DNA from: JAZQQB01 sp045628865
GTDB lineage: Bacteria; Bacillota; Clostridia; Lachnospirales; Lachnospiraceae
Direction of reading: 5' to 3'
DNA: 64,000 bases
NCBI GenBank assembly: GCA_045628865.1
Contig: JAZQQB010000051.1
Coordinates: 100,957 to 164,956 of the forward strand
Shown here: piece after piece, positions 51,836 to 59,457 of the stretch
Position numbering within the stretch: the stretch's first letter is position 1
Layout: every line of letters begins with the position of its first letter
Program-made: the position numbers and the translations under genes
The notes under the pieces: generated by a model
Seen by the model: the letters and a program-made list of their open reading frames with translations, nothing else
The model's database searches: none
What the model was told of the DNA's origin: nothing

Positions 51836-51856
51836 ACGCCTGCGGATCTCAGGCGT
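51831..51856 (-). terminator. Terminator of the family 2 glycosyltransferase gene
   Basis: ACGCCTG pairs with CAGGCGT across a seven-base loop and continues into TTTTTATTT on the minus strand, 24 bases after the stop. Confidence 0.8.
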
Positions 51857-51880
51857 GGTTCACATTATTTTAGTCTTCCC

Positions 51881-52855
51881 CTACTTCCACTGATCCAAGA
51901 TCTTTAAGATCGCTTTCACCTGTCCGGCTGGTGTTTTTTTAGCCGGCCACAGACCATGCTTTATGGCGAATCTAAAATCGCCAACAAGAACCGGCATAAA
52001 AGGTGCAAGATACTGGGAAGTTGGCTCAATATGAAACTGCTTTAACGCCTTATGGTACTCACCACACAAAGCACAGGAAAAACGCTCATAGATCCCTGGC
52101 CAGTAAAGAGCACTAAAATCAGGATCTAACTCATGCAAAAACTTAAGCTCCTGCACATAAAAGCGAAAACATTCTAAAGAATGAATGGAAGATTCATTTC
52201 GATCCCTACGATAACGATAAAATGACTCTTCCACGTAAAAAGCACGCTTTGCATAGCTAAAAACCTGCATATTAAATCCAATATCCTGAAAAGCGGCACC
52301 CGCCGACTCATTTAAACGGATCTTATTTTCAAGCAAAAATTCCCTGCGATAGATTCCCTTCCAAAGATTTTGATCATAAGTCATAATATACTCCGAACGG
52401 GTATCCAAAAGCACCTGGTTAACAGGAGCATAATGGTGAACATGACGAAATTCACGCTCACCATCCTCCTTTGTTGTAAAAAAATCATATTCCCCTCGAA
52501 TATAATCAAGATCCATCTCTTCTGAAAGCTCCACCAGTTTTTCATACATATTTGGCATAACAAAATCATCTGTTTCTAAGATCGCCACATATTTTTTGCT
52601 GGCCTTCAAAAGAGCAAGATTTACCTGGTGACCGTAGCTTTTTTGATCACTGATCATTAGCTGAACGGACTTTCCAGCCCATTCTCCTAAAGAGGCACGT
52701 TTCTCATATTCTTTTAAGATTTCCAAGGTCCCATCTGTGGAATTTGCATCCACACAAATGATCTCCATCTCAGATATGGTTTGGTTTAATGCAGATTCTA
52801 TGCACTCTTTTATGTAAGGTCCCACATTATAGGACGGAAGGATCAAAGATATCAT
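51881..52855 (-). CDS. Family 2 glycosyltransferase
   Basis: A 324-residue soluble GT2 enzyme. SLILPSYNVGPYIKECIESAL opens the GT-A fold; the nucleotide-sugar motifs are VDANSTDGT and ETDDFV (DxD-like Asp pair near 96-98). The C-terminal half has the WKGIYRREFLLEN pattern frequent in cell-surface polysaccharide transferases. ATG 52855 is preferred because GGGAGG lies eight bases before; GTG 52861 is too close to it. It is not adjacent to other polysaccharide genes, so the acceptor is open. Confidence 0.88.
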   Translation of the reverse strand: MISLILPSYNVGPYIKECIESALNQTISEMEIICVDANSTDGTLEILKEYEKRASLGEWAGKSVQLMISDQKSYGHQVNLALLKASKKYVAILETDDFVMPNMYEKLVELSEEMDLDYIRGEYDFFTTKEDGEREFRHVHHYAPVNQVLLDTRSEYIMTYDQNLWKGIYRREFLLENKIRLNESAGAAFQDIGFNMQVFSYAKRAFYVEESFYRYRRDRNESSIHSLECFRFYVQELKFLHELDPDFSALYWPGIYERFSCALCGEYHKALKQFHIEPTSQYLAPFMPVLVGDFRFAIKHGLWPAKKTPAGQVKAILKILDQWK

Positions 52856-52897
52856 CGCCACAGCCTCCCTGTATCATTACTTCACAAAAACAGTAAG

Positions 52898-54157
52898 TTA
52901 TTTTGAAAAAACGGACTCCACTTTTTCAAAATCAGTTAAAAATGCCTTCTGATGATCTCCTAACCATCTGTAGGAAGTCACAACGCCGTCTTCAACCTTA
53001 AGTTCCAAGCATACGTCAATTTCAGCATCATAAATATCATCTTCCATCATCCCTGAAGACCATTCATCCATGGAACCCTTGGCAGTTCCATTTAAGTAAA
53101 TATAACCATTGTTATTATATAAATACTCATCAAAGGATACATCCGAAGCTGTAAATGTATAGATTACGTTTCCAGCTGAGCCGTACTCGTCGCGTTCAAA
53201 TGATTTATCCTTTTCCATAGCTTCTTTATAAATTTCATCATATCCTTGTAATGATTCCACCTGAGAAAGCGTAACCGCAGTACTGCTTGTCTCTACATAC
53301 ATTCCATTTTCATAACTAACCGGATAAAAAAGGTAATCGCCTTTAAAATAATCTTCTATGCAAAACTCATATTCCGCATATTCACTGATACAAACTCCGT
53401 TATCATGCTCCTCAAATCTCATAAACGGATCATCCTTATTTGATGTACATTTTGGTCCGTTTTCATTTTCATACATGTAGGATGATTCATCTAAATAAAG
53501 CCCCCAGCCCCTGGCTGTCATCCAGGTATGATCAGCTTCAACAAACAAATGCTTTTGATCGCCAAAAGAAATCATCCTCGCATCCAAGTCACACAGATAG
53601 TAAAAAGTATCCTCACCCCACTCAGTAGAAGTTCCATTTACATATTCCTCTGTCAATTTTATGGACTGGATGGCATCAACCATGGTAGCATCTGATTCAT
53701 CCACATACCAGACCTGTAACTGGTTATATTCTTTTCCGGTCTCCAACTGATATTCGTTTGCAGCACATTTATCTGCAAGATCCCAGCTATCCGTTTGACC
53801 CAAAACATCATCATACAAAACACCATCTTCATACCATACCAAAGTCTACATTTCACTGGCTTCATCACCATTGAAATCGCCATAAAATGAACGTATGATC
53901 TCACCATTTATCTTTTCATTTAGTTTTGTTTGAAGAACACCTTCTTTTCCCAGATCATCTGACATCTCATCAATGGATTCTGTTGTTTCAGTAACCTCTT
54001 CTTTCGTGTTTTCTTCCACAACTACACGCTCGTTTGTTTCCTCTTTGTTTGTCTTTTTAGAAAAAAGATCATCCTTAAAAAAACAAACAGCCACACCTGC
54101 CAAAACAAGCACGACTATAAGAATAATGATTGCTACTTTACCTGATTCTTTTTTCAT
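52898..54157 (-). pseudogene. Membrane-anchored acidic protein interrupted by one in-frame TAG
   Basis: ATG 54157 (AGGAAAGGAAG before it) starts a protein with one helix at about 8-26 and an acidic Thr/Glu linker. It runs to TAG 53848-53846 after GDFNGDEASEM. The very next codons continue in the same frame (TLVWYEDGVLYDDV) for another 316 codons without a stop. The TAG breaks an otherwise coherent domain: the remembered style of such proteins is FYGDFNGDGxxE followed by a beta strand. The downstream frame has no ribosome binding site. This is a recent nonsense mutation, an amber readthrough, or an error. The C-terminal part (about 300 residues, Asp/Glu/Tyr-rich) is an unknown extracellular domain. 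Confidence 0.75.
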
Positions 54158-54211
54158 TGTTACTTCCTTTCCTGCTTCATGTCGAAAAGACGTTTTCTTG
54201 TCTCTTTGACA

Positions 54212-54760
54212 TCACATATACTCTTTGGATTTTTTTATTACATTTGCCAAAATATCAATGTTTCGCAGAGTATCCTCACATTCCAGGGAATGATTGCAAT
54301 TTTCATATACCTCTAAAGGAATCTTTTTCTCGTTTGCTGATCGCTTAATCGCATAAAAATCACTCCATGGATCCTTGGTTCCTATAAACGCCACCGCATT
54401 TTGAGGCTCAAAATCAAAAGTCTGTTCAAGTGGGGTATATAAAATATGCTTTAAGTTTGGGATTTTATATTCTTTTGCATAAGCTGATGCAATGATCGTT
54501 CCAATGCTTTTTGAAACAAAAAGAATTTCATCATATTTTTCCCATTCCACCAAAGCCAGGCTTTTCTTTGCCTGGGCATACAAACTTTCAAATGCCTCCT
54601 GCATTTTTTTATGATCTCCACGGATATTTTGACCTTTAAAAGTATACTCAATATTAAGATAATTTTCAAACCCTTTTTCGCTTGCAACTTTTCTTGCATA
54701 ATACAATAGTGGCTTGTCACAATGATATCCAATACCTGGAAAATATACTGCCAGTTTCAT
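54212..54760 (-). CDS. Small alpha/beta-hydrolase-fold protein
   Basis: A protein of about 182 residues with an alpha/beta-hydrolase layout: LAVYFPGIGYHCDK oxyanion strand, nucleophile elbow FVSKSIGT, an Asp in IGTKDPWSD, and His in ENCNHSLE near the C-terminus. The elbow is SxSxG rather than GxSxG. ATG 54760 has GGAG seven to nine bases before; the frame extends to 54784. No lid domain is visible. The substrate is unknown. Confidence 0.7.
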   Translation of the reverse strand: MKLAVYFPGIGYHCDKPLLYYARKVASEKGFENYLNIEYTFKGQNIRGDHKKMQEAFESLYAQAKKSLALVEWEKYDEILFVSKSIGTIIASAYAKEYKIPNLKHILYTPLEQTFDFEPQNAVAFIGTKDPWSDFYAIKRSANEKKIPLEVYENCNHSLECEDTLRNIDILANVIKKSKEYM

Positions 54761-54819
54761 TGTTTTTCTCTCCATTCTATCCATTTTTGTAACGTCAATC
54801 CTTTGACGATAAAGTACTT

Positions 54820-54909
54820 CTATCGGATGATGCAGGACACATAGTTTGCCTCTGAGCCAAGCACCATGGCAGTCTTAACAGGATAATCCATAAACTGCGC
54901 CTTCATCAT
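54820..54909 (-). CDS. Possible 29-residue peptide coupled to psuG
   Basis: The psuG stop runs straight into TGAAATGATG, opening MMKAQFMDYPVKTAMVLG and a short rest before TAG. The composition looks protein-like and the overlap suggests coupling, but it is too short to judge and may be the stump of a deleted partner gene, for instance the pseudouridine kinase that usually accompanies psuG. Confidence 0.3.
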   Translation of the reverse strand: MMKAQFMDYPVKTAMVLGSEANYVSCIIR

Positions 54910-54910
54910 T

Positions 54911-55834
54911 TCATTCAATGCCTGCGATCTCCTTTGCCAAGGCTGCAGCCAATACTGCATTATCCCAAAGCATATGCTTTTGCGCATCCATGCTATCTGC
55001 TCCCAATTTTTCTTTCACATATTTCATCAAATATCCTGTGATGGCTTTTCCAGTTACATGATCCTCTTTGCTTTTTGATACCGCTTCTTCAATGGCATCA
55101 TTCATCTTTTTTGCATCGACTGCAAATTCAGCAAAAATAGGATTCATACAAAGCATGCCTCCTGTTATCCCAAGATCGTTTTTGATCTGAAATGCCTTTG
55201 CCATTTCAGAAACCGTATCCATCCTGCATGGCAATTTAATACCACTTGTTATTGCCATGTAAGCAGGCAATTCATCGGTTTTATAACCTATCACTGGTAC
55301 CGACTTGGTTTCAAGGTATTCCATGGTCAGGTTTAGATCCAGGATCGATTTTGCACCAGAACATACCACGATCACATTGCGAAGAACGATCTCTTCTAAA
55401 TCAGAAGAAATGTCCATGGTCACCTCAGCACCACGATGCACTCCGCCCATACCACCGCCTGATACAACAAAAATCCCTGCAAGATCAGCTACCACCATGG
55501 TTGCCGCAAGGGTCATGACGCCATATTCTTTTTTTGCCAAAAGAAGTGGGATTTCTCGTCTGGAAGCCTTTTGCATGGTTCCTCTTTTCTTGCCAAACTC
55601 TTCCATCTCATCCTTGCTCATTCCCACTTTGATCTTTCCGTTCATAATAGAAATATAGGCTGCAACTGCACCGGCTTCTTTTACTTTTTCTGTCAGTTTC
55701 ATGGCAGTTTCCACGTTCTCAGGATATGGGATACCTTCAAAGGTCCCGCCTGTTTCAACGGCGATCACTGGCTTCTTGTTTTTCAGTGCTTCTTTCACCT
55801 CTTCTGCATATTCTATATAATCTGAAATTTTCAT
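54911..55834 (-). CDS. psuG: Pseudouridine-5'-phosphate glycosidase
   Basis: A 307-residue enzyme that splits pseudouridine 5'-phosphate to uracil and ribose 5-phosphate. Family landmarks are GxPYPENVETA, AAYISIMNGKIKVGM, GGVHRGAEVTMDISSDL, VVCSGAKSILDLNLTMEYLE (core CSGAKSILDL) and PVIGYKTDELPAYM. AAGGAGG lies before the ATG. PsuK, the kinase making its substrate, is normally next door but is absent here apart from a very short unknown frame. Confidence 0.93.
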   Translation of the reverse strand: MKISDYIEYAEEVKEALKNKKPVIAVETGGTFEGIPYPENVETAMKLTEKVKEAGAVAAYISIMNGKIKVGMSKDEMEEFGKKRGTMQKASRREIPLLLAKKEYGVMTLAATMVVADLAGIFVVSGGGMGGVHRGAEVTMDISSDLEEIVLRNVIVVCSGAKSILDLNLTMEYLETKSVPVIGYKTDELPAYMAITSGIKLPCRMDTVSEMAKAFQIKNDLGITGGMLCMNPIFAEFAVDAKKMNDAIEEAVSKSKEDHVTGKAITGYLMKYVKEKLGADSMDAQKHMLWDNAVLAAALAKEIAGIE

Positions 55835-55862
55835 TGTTTCCTCCTTATGATCTGCTCCATAT

Positions 55863-56120
55863 CTACTGACTCTCAGGTTGAACAGACGACGTTATGCCAC
55901 TTAATTCTGTCAGCTCTTTTTCTTTTGTTCCCGATGCATCTGATCCCGTCATTTCTTTTTCCATGATCTCATACACCAAAACAACACCGTTTTCTACATT
56001 CCATTTTCCATGGGTTAAAGTGCGATATCCTCTTTTCTCATACAAATAGCTTGCAGGTAAAGAAGCGTCTAGACTGATTTTTCTATGCTTTTTGGCAATC
56101 TCTTTTTCCAAACAATCCAT
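55863..56120 (-). pseudogene. C-terminal fragment of a GNAT acetyltransferase
   Basis: The frame reads CLEKEIAKKHRKISLDAS, then ASYLYEKRGYRTL, the last third of a GNAT domain (helix, strand and YEKxGY motif). The acetyl-CoA-binding half is missing. The only ATG (56120) lies inside the coding end of the membrane protein upstream, in another frame, and the two overlap by 38 bases. This is a truncated remnant created by a deletion. Confidence 0.75.
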
Positions 56121-56421
56121 CTATTATAAGAATGATCAGCATTTCGAAAAAAAGACTCTGAAAGCCTCGTGCTCCATTAATGAAATATACCATCCCTGGA
56201 ATAAAAAATAACAAAGGAATAACCAAAGCAATACCCGCAATCAGATTACCTTTCTTGATTTTTTCAAACGTTGTCAGTCCTAATTCAACCACTTTTTCCT
56301 GAACATCCTTTTCGAAAAAATATACACTGCCTACCGGTCCGTTCGCGATTCCAACAACACATACCAATAGCATAAAAAAACACATTACAAATCCTTCTAA
56401 TATCACCAACACTAGATTCAT
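56083..56421 (-). pseudogene. 3'-truncated membrane protein fused to a GNAT remnant
   Basis: A 112-residue frame with three helices (about 2-24, 60-80 and 90-104) and the motif GPVGSVYFFEKDVQEKV. I remember longer relatives, of about 190 residues, that continue after MLIILIIDGLF with a Trp-rich segment. Here the sequence changes instead to GKRDCQKA and stops, exactly where the GNAT remnant begins. The start at 56421 has GGGGG nine bases before. A deletion joined the two genes near 56105-56120. Confidence 0.55.
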
Positions 56422-56480
56422 CTTGATCATCCCCCGTAATCCGAACTTAAGTGTACGGAAAACCGTATCTTTATCATATC

Positions 56481-56524
56481 AAAAAAGATTGATTATATCC
56501 AACTATTTCTGCATATAATCAATC
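56481..56524 (-). terminator. Terminator of the staygreen-family gene
   Basis: Perfect twelve-base stem GATTGATTATAT/ATATAATCAATC with a 14-base loop, followed by TTTTTT on the minus strand. It is AT-rich, but the T-run is good. Confidence 0.7.
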
Positions 56525-56668
56525 TCCTGATGTTATCAAATTCAAAAGCTTCTCCAGTATACGAAAAGCCTTGATATTACCAGTGTTTCACATTTATTTA
56601 ATTTTGTTTTAACATCGTTTTTCAAAGTGTTTCATCTTCAAAATTCAAGATTAAATCATGATATAATT

Positions 56669-57118
56669 TTAGATTTGATAATCCCTCATGCTTCCAAAAT
56701 GATAAATTCTATCATACCGGGTATCCTTGGAAGCAAACCTGAGCAAAATCGGTTCATAGTCTAGAAACTTATGTTTTTCAAAAAATTCATGGTCTGCATA
56801 TCTGACAGCCTGCAAAGCTTTTGACATTTCATTGGTAAAAATCTGCATCCTTTTCTCCCTATCAAACGCTTTACCAGCTACATCTAATTGTACCACTCCA
56901 CGTATTCTCACACTATTATCGCAACAAAAAATCGTCAAAAGCAGCTCATCACGAATTTCACTAAAAAGATCTGTCGCATACTCTCTTCCGATCGTAACAT
57001 ACAACTCCCCGGTCACATCGGAATGGGTTACTGTATACTTTCTGCCAATCACAGGGGATTTTTCGCAAACCCCGTCTCGATACTCCACTAAAACTTTACT
57101 TTTATCAATATCAGACAT
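56669..57118 (-). CDS. Staygreen-family protein
   Basis: A 149-residue protein of the staygreen family, whose plant members remove magnesium from chlorophyll a. Recognisable parts are PVIGRKYTVTHSDVTGELYVTIG, RDELL, and the C-terminal AVRYADHEFFEKHKFLD pattern. The family is scattered through anaerobic Firmicutes where no chlorophyll is made; a role with other metallo-tetrapyrroles is only a guess. The gene is single, with its own terminator. Confidence 0.85.
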   Translation of the reverse strand: MSDIDKSKVLVEYRDGVCEKSPVIGRKYTVTHSDVTGELYVTIGREYATDLFSEIRDELLLTIFCCDNSVRIRGVVQLDVAGKAFDREKRMQIFTNEMSKALQAVRYADHEFFEKHKFLDYEPILLRFASKDTRYDRIYHFGSMRDYQI

Positions 57119-57248
57119 TTAATTACCTACGTGAAACTCATTATCTCGATATATGATATGTGATGCCTAAGCTTTAGGTTCACAGGATTTTTATTTCAAA
57201 GTATCCTTCCATTCATAGTCCACGTCCACTCTTTCCTGCACTAAAACC

Positions 57249-57740
57249 TTATTTCCATCCAATAAGCACAGCCTCCGAAGGATCAAAATAATCGGCCATG
57301 TTGCTGCTAAGTCCACTTGCCTTCATTGCTTGATCAAATGTTATTTCTTCCATATTACTCAAATAAACAAATGTAGAATCAGTCGCAGCCGCATTCATTC
57401 GGCCTGTAATTTCTAATTTGTATTTATATGTATATCCATTACATTCATAGGTTCCATCGCTCTTTTGGATATAGTCAAGAAGTGGAGCAAAATCATCTGC
57501 ATTCTCTCCCACTTGATCAAGGATTGCATTCACGTCCTGATTTCCCATGACTTCAGCCTGGTCTTCAACCACATCCTCATCTACCTCATTAGTAGCAACC
57601 TGAGTCTGCTCAGTAGCAATAATGCTACTAGTTTCTGTACTTTCTATAGCGCTTGATCCACTACCTGTCACATTTTTACCGCAACCAGCTAATGATATAA
57701 CAAGCATAACGCTCAATGCTGTTGTCTCAAATTTTTTCAT
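57249..57740 (-). CDS. Lipoprotein, unknown function
   Basis: A 163-residue secreted lipoprotein. The lipobox is SLAGC with Cys20. A Ser/Thr/Glu linker leads to an outer domain of about 90 residues with DFAPLLDYIQKSDGTYECNGYTYKYKLEITGRMNAA-type alternating strands (core YKYKLEITGR). AAGGAGA precedes the ATG. Domain not recognised. It resembles the decayed lipoprotein locus near 24-25 kb in general design only. Confidence 0.7.
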   Translation of the reverse strand: MKKFETTALSVMLVISLAGCGKNVTGSGSSAIESTETSSIIATEQTQVATNEVDEDVVEDQAEVMGNQDVNAILDQVGENADDFAPLLDYIQKSDGTYECNGYTYKYKLEITGRMNAAATDSTFVYLSNMEEITFDQAMKASGLSSNMADYFDPSEAVLIGWK

Positions 57741-57757
57741 AGCTAATCTCCTTTTAT

Positions 57758-57897
57758 CTATAATACATACTCCATTTCATTTGTGATATCTGAAGCGATC
57801 TCCATATCACTGACCAGATCCAAATCAGACTATTTGTACTCTGTCAAATCCTAATCAATCTATTCAAGTACCTGATCCTGATCTATTTTCGTTTTCT
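57758..57897 (-). pseudogene. Possible coding remnant with several TAG codons
   Basis: One minus-strand frame ending at TAG 57758 reads like an acidic protein (SDLDLVSDMEIASDITNEME) but is broken by three more TAG codons in about 100 bases. It could be the decayed tail of a gene or chance composition. Confidence 0.25.
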
Positions 57898-58040
57898 ATA
57901 CTCCAACTATAGAGCATTTTTTTATGAAATAAACAATAGTCAAACGAGTAGTACTTTTTTTGAAATGAATGGTTCGTTTATGGTTCTTTTATGATTCTAT
58001 TCCGTTTTCTAGTTCACATACAAAAAACGTACAAGCATAC
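57898..58040. other. Non-coding stretch before the tandem repeat
   Basis: AT-rich; no gene, RNA or strong hairpin was found. Short T-runs at 57911-57915 and 57955-57962 lack stems. Confidence 0.4.
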
Positions 58041-58253
58041 TTCAAAAATTTCTTCATGGGACAAGCTCTTTTCATCACTTTTCCCATGTATTCTTTCAAA
58101 TTCCCTTCATGGAACAAGCCCTTTTCATCACTTTTCCCATGTATTCTTTCAAATTCCCTTCATGGGACAAGCCCTTTTCATCACTTTTCCCATGTATTCT
58201 TTCAAATTTCCTTCATGGGACAAGCCCTTTTCATCATTTTTCCCATGTAATCC
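58041..58253. repeat. Four-copy 53-bp tandem repeat with hairpin in each unit
   Basis: Units begin at 58041, 58095, 58148 and 58201 (periods of 54, 53 and 53). Each has TTCAAA, CTTCATGGGACAAGC, CTTTTCATCA and TTTCCCATGT. CATGGGA at the start of a unit pairs with TCCCATG at its end, so each unit can fold. The period is not a multiple of three, so it is not a protein repeat. It ends just before the IS200 remnant. Confidence 0.85.
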
Positions 58254-58377
58254 CCCAAAAATCGTGACCACTAGCGACAGCGGGTGGTTTGCTCTAAGAC
58301 TGTAAGGCTCGGTTACCGGCTCGACCCTCAAAGGGTCCACGAAAATAAAGACCTCAACCGCATCATATTTACTGATT

Positions 58378-58394
58378 GTCCCTGCTAAAGGGAC
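58378..58394. repeat. End hairpin of the IS200/IS605 remnant
   Basis: GTCCC-TGCTAAA-GGGAC, six bases beyond the TnpA stop. IS200 elements end in subterminal hairpins recognised as single strands by TnpA. A second short palindrome, GACCCT-CAA-AGGGTC, is at 58323-58337. Confidence 0.55.
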
Positions 58395-58399
58395 GTTTT

Positions 58400-58830
58400 T
58401 TATTTACCTTTGATTACTGACTCACCTGTAAACGGGTCAATGTACTCTTTTAATGTCAATTGGGCATATGCGATATCATATTGAAGTTGATTCTTTATAT
58501 ACTCTTCTATTTTCTTCGCATTTTTCTTGACCGTATCTACATAGTAGCCTATGAACTAGAACATTCTATTTCCATACTTATACTTTAGATTAGCATGCCT
58601 ATCAAATATCATTAATGAGCCTTTTCCTTTCAAGTACCCCTTAAATTCTGAGACACTTATATTTGCTGGTATTCTCACTAACATATGTATATGATCCCTG
58701 CAACACTCAGCCTCTATTATTTCTACTCCTTTTCGCTTGCATAATGTACTGAGTATATTTGCAACGTCTGCTCAAATATTTCCATATATGATTTGTCTCC
58801 ATTTTCTTTGAATCATCCTTACATTTCACT
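58400..58830 (-). pseudogene. tnpA: Broken IS200/IS605 TnpA transposase
   Basis: One minus-strand frame, ending at TAA 58400, reads the core of TnpA: IIYGN, NILSTLCKRKGVEIIEAE, then the HUH motif DHIHMLVRIP, FKGYLKGKGSLMIFDRH, YKYGNRMF, the catalytic-Tyr region GYYVDTV and EYIDPFTGE. Two in-frame stops interrupt it: TGA at 58772-58774 where Arg (CGA) is expected, and TAG at 58556-58558 where Trp (TGG) is expected. Upstream of about 58812 the frame is lost. The element cannot make TnpA, and there is no TnpB. It is a fossil insertion. Confidence 0.85.
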
Positions 58831-59031
58831 ATCATCCATATGTCTAACGTAATACAGCAAACTGCCAACATTCCCCTAAAAACACCGAAAGGGCAAATAC
58901 TTCGTACTTTCCCAGCCTTTTTTCCCTTCAACAAATAAACGTATATTTATGACCAACATACCAAAAATTCTATTAACATGCAAGCGTCTCAAAATAACTA
59001 TCAAAACAAAATATATCACAAACGATACCAC
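58831..59031. other. Left flank of the IS200 remnant
   Basis: Contains GGGCAAATA-CTTCG-TACTTTCCC near 58892-58914, an imperfect hairpin that could be the other end of the insertion. No gene was accepted. Confidence 0.3.
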
Positions 59032-59096
59032 CTTACAAAAATGTAAGATGAATGTAAGGCAATGAAATGGCGGCATATATATTCTTTTGCTATGAT
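59032..59096 (+). promoter_or_regulatory. Activator-type promoter of the small membrane protein gene
   Basis: CTTACA (59032-59037) faces TGTAAG (59042-59047), and TGTAAG is repeated 11 bases on at 59053-59058. A TATGAT -10 (59091-59096) has no usable -35 at the expected place (TGGCGG). Helically phased direct repeats just upstream of a missing -35 are the usual arrangement for OmpR-type response regulators. Confidence 0.5.
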
Positions 59097-59150
59097 AAGC
59101 ACATCAAAACAAACAACAACTTGAAAACACAAAGAAAAGAGGATACATAT

Positions 59151-59342
59151 ATGAAGAACAATAAAAAACTTGTAACAATGATCATTTTATCAGCGATCGC
59201 AATCATCGCATCCGTAGCAAAAATCGTCATAAGCATATCCAATGGTACACAAATTGATTGGACCCTTTATACTTTGATCTTTATGACCTTTACTTTCGAG
59301 TTCGCTGATATGGCTAAGAAAAAGAAAAAAGCATTATCATAA
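59151..59342 (+). CDS. Small membrane protein, unknown function
   Basis: A 63-residue protein with two hydrophobic segments (about 8-29 and 38-53) and a lysine-rich tail AKKKKKALS. AGAGG lies eight bases before ATG 59151, and the gene ends at a strong terminator. Its promoter has repeat boxes of the two-component type, so it may respond to envelope stress. Family not recognised. Confidence 0.65.
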   Translation: MKNNKKLVTMIILSAIAIIASVAKIVISISNGTQIDWTLYTLIFMTFTFEFADMAKKKKKALS

Positions 59343-59343
59343 C

Positions 59344-59390
59344 AAAAAAATCTGTTTATCATGCGATTATACATATAAACAGATTTTTTT
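59344..59390. terminator. Bidirectional terminator
   Basis: AAAAAAATCTGTTTAT pairs perfectly with ATAAACAGATTTTTTT around a 15-base loop. It serves the small membrane protein gene on the plus strand and possibly the XRE gene converging from the right. Confidence 0.88.
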
Positions 59391-59457
59391 GTACACTTAT
59401 ACTATCTTAGAATGCTATCAGATTCTTATTACGATCAGCTCTTAACCAAACCGTTTT

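Noticed and set aside
58041..58253. CRISPR array
   Set aside because: Units are contiguous near-identical 53-mers without variable spacers, and no cas gene is present.
57969..58305. Repeat protein on the plus strand through the tandem repeat
   Set aside because: The period of 53 shifts the frame in every unit, there is no ribosome binding site, and the translation is only a by-product of the DNA repeat.
58256..58340. tRNA-like sequence (GGTTACCGGCTCGA) near the IS200 remnant
   Set aside because: No acceptor, anticodon and T-arm combination can be folded; the short palindromes fit insertion-sequence ends better.
52898..58830. TAG codons in several frames (53846, 58556 and near 57.8 kb) as a sign of amber recoding (for example pyrrolysine)
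   Set aside because: mutS, mreD and other intact genes in the window use TAG as their true stop, and the TnpA copy also carries a TGA. Ordinary decay explains the pattern.
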